This document shows, piece after piece, positions 1-7,700 of a stretch of DNA of 7,811 bases. The position numbers and the translations under genes are program-made. Position 1 is the stretch's first letter. The number at the start of each line of letters is the position of its first letter. The notes under the pieces were generated by a model that made no database searches, was not told where the DNA came from, and was given only the letters and a program-made list of their open reading frames with translations. This stretch comes from Nitrospirota bacterium (GTDB lineage Bacteria > Nitrospirota > Nitrospiria > Nitrospirales > UBA8639), in the NCBI GenBank assembly GCA_029881175.1, contig JAOUNC010000125.1, positions 1 through 7,811 of the forward strand, read 5' to 3'.

Positions 1-919
1 CGGTTTCATGCACACGAGCTCGGGAAAAATACCAGCCAATCGCCCGTGCACCACAGGCCACCCCCAAGTGCAACGGCCCCGTATCGGATCCCACCACCCA
101 CTGACATTGATTGAACACATGCGCGAGTTGCGGCAACGACGTCCGCCCCACACAGTTGAACACCCGCGAGAGATAATGAGGAGAAAGTTGATCTTCCAAA
201 GCCAACGCCGCTTCTCGCTCGCCCGCCCCGCCAATCAACACACACAGATAATTGGGAAGATGATCCGCACAGGCTTCAATCACTTTCCTCCATGCGGCAA
301 GTGGTACCCGTCGATCTGGATCTCCAGCCCCCAACACAATGCCAATCTTCATCAATGAAGAATCATACATAACCTGTTGATGACCAGACGCTAGCTCAAC
401 ATCCTGGACGTTAAGCGTAGGGACCACGGGTGAAGGGTTCAGGCCACATACCCCACAAAAAGCATCGGCTAAATGAATACGATTGGATCCCCGGTCGCCA
501 GCCACCTGGCGCAAATAGGCAACCCATGGAGGCAGCGTGGGATTTAACGGTCCCTGCGCACCGGCTCCGACCACGCGGCCGCTTAACAAATGTGCAGCCA
601 GAACACTCCGAGGATGATTATTCAAGTTATAGGCCAGGGTATAGTCTGGGAAGGCCAACCCAGCCAGGTAAACCCTTGCGGCTTCTAGTTGATGCTCATC
701 AACTCGGTCCGATATCCTGGAAAAAGAATGCCATTGTTCACCTTCCCAAGGGTAAACCCTCTGAATACCTGGGAAAAGTCGTCCTAGCGGGGCTAACGGT
801 GCCGCACACAAAAGATCTAATACGTGTTCAGGGAACTTGGTATGAAGGGAAGAAATAACTGGGAGAGACTGGATAAGATCACCCAATCGCGCTAATTGTA
901 GAAGAAGAGTTTGAGGCAT
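1..919 (-). CDS. GT9 heptosyltransferase-family glycosyltransferase, C-terminus cut by window edge
   Basis: The translation read from 919 down to 1 is open for 306 codons and runs off the left edge with no stop. It is a typical GT9 (ADP-heptose:LPS heptosyltransferase, WaaC/WaaF-like) protein. The N-terminus MPQTLLLQLARLGD carries the family RxGD motif (residues 11-14) with the Asp aligned to the proposed catalytic base. A second Rossmann half starts near residue 190 with GAGDPDRR (197-204), and SDTGPLHL (278-285) is the conserved nucleotide-sugar binding motif. Only the last few dozen residues should be missing. The family transfers heptose or another sugar from an ADP/NDP donor on the cytoplasmic side of the inner membrane; the true sugar and acceptor are unknown. 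The ATG at 919 gives the normal family N-terminus; the Shine-Dalgarno sequence is weak (GAG about 12 nt upstream). It follows the preceding gene by 30 nt, so it is probably co-transcribed. Its GC (335 of 600 bases over 1-600) is clearly higher than its neighbour's. Family assignment is confident; substrate is not. Confidence 0.92.
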   Translation of the reverse strand, partial: MPQTLLLQLARLGDLIQSLPVISSLHTKFPEHVLDLLCAAPLAPLGRLFPGIQRVYPWEGEQWHSFSRISDRVDEHQLEAARVYLAGLAFPDYTLAYNLNNHPRSVLAAHLLSGRVVGAGAQGPLNPTLPPWVAYLRQVAGDRGSNRIHLADAFCGVCGLNPSPVVPTLNVQDVELASGHQQVMYDSSLMKIGIVLGAGDPDRRVPLAAWRKVIEACADHLPNYLCVLIGGAGEREAALALEDQLSPHYLSRVFNCVGRTSLPQLAHVFNQCQWVVGSDTGPLHLGVACGARAIGWYFSRARVHET

Positions 920-949
920 TGTCGGTTCTGACTCGGCAATAATGTCCCC

Positions 950-3900
950 CTACAATGTCGAAACCAAAGTTTCTTGAGACTCCACTTTTTGCAACAGTCT
1001 TTCTAAATCTTCTAATCCTTCAAAGTCTGGGGTCATGAGTCGCAACCAAGTGAGCTGATCCATGGCCTTGTCAAAACGACCGCATCGATACTCCACCCCC
1101 GCCAACGCAAACCGCATATCGCAATCAGCCGGATTGCGTTCAACAAATCGCGTTAAATGGCTGGCTAAGGCCTCCCATCGCAGCAACACCGCCCCAGTTT
1201 GTATCAAACAACGCATAGCTTCAATGCCATCTGGATCCACCGATACCACATGTTCAAAGATGCCCCATGCTTCGTCATTCAGCCCGAGGCCCATACATGC
1301 CATTCCCAACCCCATCCGAGCTTTTTTACTCCCACAGTCAATGCTCAAAGATTCCTCAAAAGCATGTTTGGCCTCCGCAAATTCATGCTTCTGCATAGAA
1401 AGGATTCCCTGCAACATCCATCCTTCTTCTTTTTGAGGAAAAACACGTTTCAATTCATCGAGATGTCTTTGGGCCTCACCAAGATTTCCTTTCTTCAGCA
1501 TTGCCCGTGCTAACCCCAGTCTCGCATTCGGATGATCGCCAATCGTGAGTAATTTCTCCCAAAACTGTATAGCTTCCTGTTCACAATGTAAGGATTCACA
1601 GACTCTGCCAACCCATGCAAGAACTCCAATATCATTGGGCCATCCTTCAACATCGACTAACAAATTTTGAATCTTCAGACTATCAGTCAACTCAGACAAT
1701 GGTTGACATACTTGACCAAATAATAATGCTTGTAGATCCACGACTCTCTTCCATACAACAGGGTGAGAGATCTTCCCCAGCGGAATTAGCTTAGAACGAA
1801 ATTTACCTTCCAAAGCATATTGTTGAATGAAATAGCCACATTGATACGCCACAAGATCCTCATCAACAAGCCATTGATGTTCCCATTGGCCTAAAAAGCG
1901 TTTGGCATTTTCTTCATCATGATCTTTTCTTCCTTGCGTTTGGCTCTCTAAATGATACAAACAGCTCTCTGGTTGATAGATAACCTTCTTCCCCATTTGC
2001 CGTATTTTTAAACACAAGTCCACATCTTCAAACCCATTCACAAACCCTTCATCAAACCCTCCAACTTTTTCAAAAGTCTCTTTTCGCACCAACATACATG
2101 CAGCAGTCACGGCCTGAAATTCTTTCCGGGCATTCACCACTGGCATATTTTCAGAAACCCCTTGAAACAGGTGATAGGGCGTGAGAGAAACTTTTGAAAT
2201 CACCACTCCAGCATGTTGAATTGTATGATCGGGATACAAGAGTTTACTTCCTACGACAGCAACATCATCGTGGGAATTCACTTCTTCTATCAACGGGTCC
2301 AACCAACCAGCTTTCGGAATGGTATCGTTATTCAAAAATACCAGGTGCTTCCCTTTCGCCGCGGTTGCCCCTTGATTGCAGCCCTTCGCAAAACCAAGAT
2401 TCGTAGAATTGTAAATTACTTGAATATCCCCACCCAGAGACTCTAGGAATTCACGGGTGCCATCAGTTGAGTGATTATCAACAATCACCACTTCGTAAGA
2501 GATTCCCGTAGTGACTTCTGCCAGATGCATGAGGCACTGTTCCGTCAACTCGCTTTTATTGAACACTGGAATAATAATGGAACATTCAAAGGTCTGTGGA
2601 TTCATCCGGCTTTCTAAATTTTGCAATTCTCGATCTCTCAGGGGAATAAGACTTGGCTGTAAACGAAAATTTTCTTCGTATTTTTTATAGATTATTTTTT
2701 TCGTCCGCAAGTAATCCTTGGGGATACCGCTCGTCATGGAGCTACCGTCCGTTCGCCAAGTAAATTCAGCCGTGGTTTCGGGTATATGGGCAAATTTGAA
2801 ATGACGCGACAAGCGAATCCACAAATCCCAATCTTCATGAGTGGTTAAATTTTCATCAAAAAGTCCAGCTATATTTAAACACGCCTTTTCATGCATTATG
2901 CAAAGCACTGGGAAGAAATTTCCGATGAGTAACTGCTCTGGATTGAAATCATGTGAATACGGCACATCCCGCTTTTTCTCGACATATTGCTCATTTTCTT
3001 GTACCTGCCAGACCCGCCAAGCATCACTATAGGCAACTTGACAAGGACTGTCCTCTAAATAACCTACCAGAGTCTCCAAATGATTTGGTAAAAACCGATC
3101 ATCATCATCTAGGTAGGCAATATACTTCCCCCGAGCCATCCTCAGCCCACTATTTCTGGCAGCCGCTAAGCCACGATTTTTCCCATGTCGAATAGCGGTC
3201 ACATTATTTCTGGCATTAAACGATTCAATAATATCCCCAACATCTATTCCCGCATCGTTAATGACAATGATTTCATAGTTGCTAAACGTTTGCTGCATGA
3301 TGCTTTCCAAAGCGACCTTAAACGTAGAGCGTCGATTAAACGTAGGAACAATAATGGAGACGAGAGGCTGGTCGGAATGAGAAAATAATTCCTGAGTCTT
3401 CTGGAGAACACGGGCAGAAGGCAATGGGCATTCGCTTAACAAGCCTTGCGGAATAGTATAATCATGACACAACGCACCAAGACCAAAAGCCCATATTTGA
3501 TAAAGGGCAATGATTTTTGAGGAGGAAGCTTCCTCTCGAGTTGCAGGAGAAGGAACATATTGAAATTTTTGAAGATCAAAATATATCCGCTCTCGCCCCA
3601 ACTCCTGGAACCCGCCATGTTGAAAAAGGGGAAGAAGGTCACTTTCCGTGATCCAATCTTCTATAGGCTGATTGGGCGTAGACACCCTTTTCCATTCTTC
3701 CCAAACTTCCCGACGGGGGGTCGTAAGGATAACGGCGCCATTTAGCTTCAATAATTTTTGAAGTGTGCAAATAAACTCTGATTTTTTAGCATGTGGGATG
3801 TGCTCAATAACCTCAGATGTCACAATAAGATCATAGGGCTGAAAATTATCACGAGTCAGTAAAACTTCCGGAAAACCCACATGAAGGATCAGATTCGGAA

Positions 3901-4198
3901 ACATCTTCCGGCCATGCTCCACAACCGCTTCTACTGGCTCAATTCCTTCACAATAACCATAATCAGACAGTAAATTCGTCAGCCATCCCCTTCCACATCC
4001 AACGTCTAAAATACGAACTGGTTGATTAGCGCCCTGATGCAATCGTTGAATAATTTCTGGCAAAAAAACCTTAATTTTTTCCCAACGCATGCTTTCATCG
4101 GTATTGGGGTTCGGGATGGACCATGTCCCACTGCGCACAAACAAATCCGTATAGAATTGGTCTTCTTGATTTCTCTGATCCACTTCTTCGCTAGACAT
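950..4198 (-). CDS. Four-part protein: SAM methyltransferase, GT2, GT2, TPR-like repeats
   Basis: This is a 1082-residue cytosolic protein with no signal peptide or membrane segment visible. Residues about 32-207 are a class I SAM methyltransferase: motif I DVGCGRG (65-71), SEVIEH (128-133) and TTP (159-161). Residues about 278-500 are a first GT2 domain with SIIVPTFNRR, NDAG (314-317), GLAAARNSG (343-351), the metal-binding acidic run DDDD (364-367) and HEDWDLW with the likely base Glu/Asp at 455-456. Residues about 538-775 are a second GT2 of the rhamnosyltransferase-like (WbbL) type: IIIPVFN, NLGFAKGCNQG (600-610), FLNNDT (621-626) and NGFEDVDLCLK (ED at 724-725). Residues about 853-1072 form helical repeats with TPR spacing (for example the segments around EAQRHLDEL and EAKHAFEESL). 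The two GT2 domains differ in motifs, so they are not a recent duplication. The ATG at 4198 is preferred over an in-frame TTG at 4237 because it has a better placed AAGGAAGGG. All key residues of the catalytic domains are present. Probable role: adding two sugars and methylating one; donor and acceptor are unknown. Confidence 0.93.
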   Translation of the reverse strand: MSSEEVDQRNQEDQFYTDLFVRSGTWSIPNPNTDESMRWEKIKVFLPEIIQRLHQGANQPVRILDVGCGRGWLTNLLSDYGYCEGIEPVEAVVEHGRKMFPNLILHVGFPEVLLTRDNFQPYDLIVTSEVIEHIPHAKKSEFICTLQKLLKLNGAVILTTPRREVWEEWKRVSTPNQPIEDWITESDLLPLFQHGGFQELGRERIYFDLQKFQYVPSPATREEASSSKIIALYQIWAFGLGALCHDYTIPQGLLSECPLPSARVLQKTQELFSHSDQPLVSIIVPTFNRRSTFKVALESIMQQTFSNYEIIVINDAGIDVGDIIESFNARNNVTAIRHGKNRGLAAARNSGLRMARGKYIAYLDDDDRFLPNHLETLVGYLEDSPCQVAYSDAWRVWQVQENEQYVEKKRDVPYSHDFNPEQLLIGNFFPVLCIMHEKACLNIAGLFDENLTTHEDWDLWIRLSRHFKFAHIPETTAEFTWRTDGSSMTSGIPKDYLRTKKIIYKKYEENFRLQPSLIPLRDRELQNLESRMNPQTFECSIIIPVFNKSELTEQCLMHLAEVTTGISYEVVIVDNHSTDGTREFLESLGGDIQVIYNSTNLGFAKGCNQGATAAKGKHLVFLNNDTIPKAGWLDPLIEEVNSHDDVAVVGSKLLYPDHTIQHAGVVISKVSLTPYHLFQGVSENMPVVNARKEFQAVTAACMLVRKETFEKVGGFDEGFVNGFEDVDLCLKIRQMGKKVIYQPESCLYHLESQTQGRKDHDEENAKRFLGQWEHQWLVDEDLVAYQCGYFIQQYALEGKFRSKLIPLGKISHPVVWKRVVDLQALLFGQVCQPLSELTDSLKIQNLLVDVEGWPNDIGVLAWVGRVCESLHCEQEAIQFWEKLLTIGDHPNARLGLARAMLKKGNLGEAQRHLDELKRVFPQKEEGWMLQGILSMQKHEFAEAKHAFEESLSIDCGSKKARMGLGMACMGLGLNDEAWGIFEHVVSVDPDGIEAMRCLIQTGAVLLRWEALASHLTRFVERNPADCDMRFALAGVEYRCGRFDKAMDQLTWLRLMTPDFEGLEDLERLLQKVESQETLVSTL

Positions 4199-4207
4199 AT
4201 TGACCAA

Positions 4208-4216
4208 CCCTTCCTT
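4208..4216 (-). promoter_or_regulatory. Ribosome binding site that decides the start at 4198
   Basis: On the minus strand AAGGAAGGG lies 9 nt upstream of the ATG at 4198. The open frame could begin 13 codons earlier at a TTG (4237), but there the purine-rich AAGAAGGA sits almost against the start codon, and the extra residues add nothing recognisable. The ATG is therefore preferred. Confidence 0.6.
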
Positions 4217-4273
4217 GTTCCCGCTCGATCCGAGCAATCCTTCTTTTGGGAATGTTACTAGAGGTATGTTTTT

Positions 4274-4468
4274 CTAGAGTATCTTCGTAATGTTTTTCTT
4301 TCGAGGGGCACCCTGAATAGAAAATTCCTTCACGGATCTATAGCATTCTTCAACACATTTTCTTGGATTCAATAAAATGCCTATCCGTTTAATTTTGTTC
4401 AACATGAATATGCTGGGCAACCTTTGCCCAAGAGAAAATTGTTCCAATATTTTTTTGATATTTTCCAT
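4274..4468 (-). CDS. Doubtful 64-codon ORF in the gap
   Basis: An open frame from ATG at 4468 (or GTG at 4474) to TAG at 4274-4276 would encode a small basic protein starting MENIKKILEQFSLGQ and ending KKNITKIL. I do not recognise it. It has no signal peptide or membrane helix, two Cys near its middle, and many Lys/Arg. The only purine-rich sequence upstream, GGTGGA, ends 2 nt before the ATG, too close for good initiation. It lies in the AT-rich core, where long A-rich frames are common by chance. It could be a real small gene in the operon, a leftover of a larger gene, or chance; chance or relic is more likely. Confidence 0.2.
   Translation of the reverse strand: MENIKKILEQFSLGQRLPSIFMLNKIKRIGILLNPRKCVEECYRSVKEFSIQGAPRKKNITKIL
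4414..4430. repeat. Perfect 7-bp inverted repeat with 3-nt loop
   Basis: TGGGCAA (4414-4420) and TTGCCCA (4424-4430) are exact reverse complements around CCT, giving a compact hairpin on either strand in otherwise AT-rich DNA. Neither strand has a T-run directly after it (the nearest, on the plus strand at 4450-4456, is about 20 nt away), so it is not a normal intrinsic terminator. It could be an mRNA processing or leader structure, an operator-like dyad, or chance. Confidence 0.45.
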
Positions 4469-4696
4469 TTCCACCCAACTGGATTTGTTTTGAAAATGTT
4501 TAACATTTCACTCAACATTCCATTGGCTAAGGGTAAAAGCCCACAAAAACATTCCCATTCAAGAATGCCACCAATTAAGCTTCATGCAAAGTGAAGACCA
4601 AGCTATAACCCAGAAATTTGGCGAGGAGAGTTCAACCCCGCCTTCACCAATCGAAGAGGAGCATAAGAGAGGAGTGTATTTTTCGGGAGGCAACAA

Positions 4697-4731
4697 CCCG
4701 GGACTCAGGCCAAGCTTTGATCTGTCCCAGG
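4697..4731 (-). repeat. Imperfect 8-bp stem downstream of the right-hand gene
   Basis: In minus-strand RNA the arms CCTGGGAC (4731-4724) and GTCCCGGG (4704-4697) pair over 8 bp with one G-U, around a 19-nt loop. On the plus strand the same position is a C-A mismatch, so the structure favours the transcribed strand. No T-tract follows. It lies about 65 nt after the stop codon and could protect the 3' end of the upstream message; function is unproven. Confidence 0.35.
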
Positions 4732-4760
4732 AAGATATCTTGGGAAAGACCGGCTCAAGG

Positions 4761-4788
4761 AAAAAGAAAGGTCTGAAACATTGCAGAC
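4761..4788 (-). terminator. Weak intrinsic terminator candidate
   Basis: Starting 9 nt after the TAG at 4798-4800, minus-strand RNA can fold GTCTG / CAGAC (5 bp, 8-nt loop, 4788-4771), followed by CTTTCTTTTT (4770-4761). The position is right for terminating the right-hand gene, but the stem is short and the T-tract is interrupted, so it may be leaky or not functional. An overlapping palindrome TGCAGTCTGCA competes for the same bases. Confidence 0.3.
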
Positions 4789-4797
4789 TGCATCTAC

Positions 4798-7700
4798 CTA
4801 GGTACACACAGCCCTTGAAGCCGGAATGGAGCACCAAGGGGAAGGAGAATGTTCCTTGTAGCTTTCATCTCTGAAGGTACCAGAACTTTGATCATGTGTT
4901 TGTGTGAAAAAAATTTCTAAGAGAGCATTAAAGTGTATCTGGAGAGCGTTCATTTTATTGGCAATCTCCTCCGGCATGTCATAGGTCTTCGAAAGGCGTC
5001 CCGTTTCTAGTAGCTCAATCCAACCCTGCCTGACTACATCCCAACTGTAACAAGTTTGCCAATGGGCATATCCCAGTTTCCCCAATGATTGCCGCATGGC
5101 CTGATTTTGCCGAAGAACCATTAACACCTGAGGGAAAAATTCTAATGGAGCCACTACACCCCCGGCTTTATCCGCCACGTCTCCACAGGAAGGAGTGGCA
5201 AGCCAAGGAGTTCCATAACTCATCGCTTCGATAATAACCATTGGAGAAACTTCGGCATGCGAGGCCAACACAACGACATCAGCGGCTTGTAATGCTGCCC
5301 CAACATCATCCTTGGATAATCCTGGAATATAAAGAATGCCCGGACGACTTTGGACCATTTCTCCAAACCGCCGGTTATTCTCTTCTTCTTCAGGATTTGT
5401 TTTATCAAATGGTTGCCCGATCAAAACCAATTTCCAATTGGAGGGCATGGCCGATAGGGTCTGAAGAAGACCGAGGTGGTTTTTCACCTTCCAGATATTG
5501 GCCACATGAACGATGAGAAACGTATCTGGTGAAATATCATACTGTTCTCGAAAATTCAGGTTTACCACTTCTGGTGTGGTCGCATTGGGAAGATAAAGAG
5601 GTTGAATCCCTATCGAGCTTAGGTACTCTGTAGCAATTCCACTTTTGGTCAAGGCCAAGGTACCATGAGCTTTCAGTAGCACTCTGGCAAAATTCTCCCG
5701 ATGCACTTGATTGTGCCCCCACTTCTCATACCCTTCTTGATTCACCAATGGCTGAAGAAACACTTTGGTTCGTGGATGAAAATCTCCAAAGAGTAGAGCA
5801 GGGTAAAGCCAGCTCAAAGGATCTCCAAATAAAAAACAGGTATCATATTGGCCCGAAGCCAATAATTGATACAACTCCTCACAGAGATAGGGAATGCCAT
5901 AGGGTTCAATCATACAAGTATCGTCCAATGAAATGATCTGCATACCTTGGTATTCCGAACAGGTTCGTTCAGCCATCCTGACGGTAGCCACGTCTACCTG
6001 ATACCCAGCATGAATGAGAACCTGACCAAGATTAGACACGGCAGTTTCCACTCCCCCGACAGAAGGCCAGAACCAATGGCAAATTAAGAGAACATGCTTC
6101 CGGGTAGAAGGTGAACTTGAAGCCCGCATCCTTTCGGGTACACCAGAAGGCACAGGTTTTTTGTTTTGACCCTGGACATCCTCAGAAAACCCTCGCGTGA
6201 TTGGTTGTCCGCCAACATCATCCAGCAAAACAGGTGGATTACTACATGGTCGCTTCTTAGCCTTTCCAGCTTCATATGAGAAGGGAAAAGACTGAGGCTC
6301 AAGGAAAATTCGCCGAAGCACCTCCAACGATTTCAATCCGTACTTGGTAAAGTCTTTCTCCTGATCCTTGGCATTCGGAGCGCTCACAATGCCATCCACC
6401 CCGCCTAAGAGCGCAAAGAGGGCCAAGGGATCACCCGTCTCCCGATATTGATTCGCTTTCCGTTGAATATCCCCGGTCACATCATTCCATTCCAAGATGT
6501 CCTTTTCATACATGCTCTTATACCGCCGATAAATTGTTTCGGGGGTATAGTGAGTACCATGTCGCCCTTGAACACTGGGATGCAAAAGCCAGCGAATGCC
6601 CTTTTGCCCCATTTGCTCTAATACATCCATCTCACAGGCTTTGACATTCTGAAAAACCAATGACTTCATTGAAGAAGTGCGATAAATTTTAATCCCCTGA
6701 ATCTTGATATCACGATCCACATCGTACAGATGGCAACAAATCATCCCAATATGCCCGGGAACCTGCCGCATCAAACTTTCCATGGACCGAACAGCGTCAG
6801 GGTTCAGCATCATATCTTCATCCACCTGAATGAAATATTCCGTCCGACAGCGAGTGATCATTTCCTGAAAGGCGACGCTCATGGGATGCACATCCCGAAT
6901 GATATTGAGGACAAAGGCCTGTGTATCTTGAAGCCGAATCGCTTCCTGACAGGCAGGAAAGGTAATATCACCCACGGTAATAATAAACACCGTCGTGCGA
7001 GAAAGGGTATCCACGCTGAGAGGAACCTCTTTATCCTTTGAAGAATTATGAGAGAATCCTGAAACCGTCATGTTCGATGATTCATGCCTCATTTTTAAAC
7101 GTTCATCCTTTTCTACCCTATTTTCAAATTCCGGAGACTGTGCTCTCTCTTCTACCTCAACCACGCTCCCTTCTTCCCCACAACAAGGTTCCTTGCCAGT
7201 TTGAATCCATTGTAAAATTTCTTGAATTCTGAATTCAGCAGTATGAAAGCGTTTGATTTTCTTTCTCGCATTGTCAACTAGCGTTCTAGCCAAATCTGGG
7301 TTTCTTTGTAAATCCAATAAATGCTGAGCAAGTTGGTCTGGCTTCTCCCTCTTATAGAGAAGTATTTCTTTCCCTTCTTCAAAAAGTCTTCTATTTCTGG
7401 GTCGATTGGGAACCTCCCATGTGATGGCAGGACTTCCCGCCGCCATGGATTCCGCAACTCGACTTGTGTAAACCTTTCCAAAGCTTGGTAAATTAACTAT
7501 TCCGTTCCATTGTCGTAGGCCATTCATCCATGCAGCAAACGCCCCCTGCCGAATCCCTCGCAATTCATCAACATATTGTCGAAGTACCTCCTTATTAATT
7601 GGAAGCTTTTGCTTAAAATGCTCCAAAGATGCTTGATGTAATCGATCAAATTGCAAAGGATAACTGGTGGCATCTTCTGGAGAAGCAGGACGAGCCAACA

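Larger units (their letters stand above)
4199..4797. other. 599-nt gap between two glycosyltransferase genes, AT-rich core
   Basis: No recognised gene lies here. The half next to the upstream gene (4561-4797) has nearly balanced base composition and contains a weak terminator candidate and an imperfect stem. The core (4261-4560) has 106 G+C in 300 bases by hand count, far below the flanking genes. It holds a doubtful 64-codon minus-strand ORF, a perfect 7-bp hairpin (4414-4430) and a 10-bp direct repeat ATGTTTTTCT at 4266-4275 and 4290-4299. On the minus strand TGCTATAGA (4337-4345) resembles an extended -10 element, with no good -35 hexamer 16-18 nt upstream, so a promoter for the downstream gene is possible but unproven. 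The size and AT-richness fit either a regulatory region or the remains of a lost gene. No tRNA, inverted terminal repeat pair or transposase fragment was recognised. Confidence 0.6.

Noticed and set aside
687..704. Near-perfect palindrome AGTTGATG-CT-CATCAACT
   Set aside because: It lies inside the GT9 coding region and encodes ordinary residues there; no regulatory context, so chance is the simplest reading.
8..858. Two plus-strand open frames (8-358 and 430-858) and a minus-strand one (6-245) at the left end
   Set aside because: They overlap the GT9 gene in other frames. The GT9 frame has clear family motifs and they have none; they reflect its higher GC.
921..940. Weak dyad overlapping the GT9 start region
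   Set aside because: Only five of six pairs in the transcribed strand with a 9-nt loop; too weak to call a translation control element.
950..4198. Tandem duplication as origin of the two GT2 domains
   Set aside because: Their motifs differ (DDDD versus NND, and different C-terminal acceptor motifs), so they belong to different GT2 subgroups.
4199..4237. Start of the four-part protein at TTG 4237
   Set aside because: Rare start codon with its purine-rich sequence too close, while the ATG at 4198 has AAGGAAGGG at 9 nt. The 13 extra residues match no domain.
4732..4741. Palindrome AAGATATCTT in the gap
   Set aside because: Ten bases, isolated, no second copy or promoter near it; not enough for an operator call.
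4559..4837. Minus-strand open frame of 92 codons starting inside the right-hand gene
   Set aside because: Out of frame with the gene, odd composition rich in Ser, Cys and Trp, no ribosome binding site and no recognisable domain.
4584..4874. Plus-strand open frame of 96 codons across the gap and the end of the right-hand gene
   Set aside because: No ribosome binding site, no family resemblance, and it overlaps the coding end of the opposite-strand gene by 77 nt.
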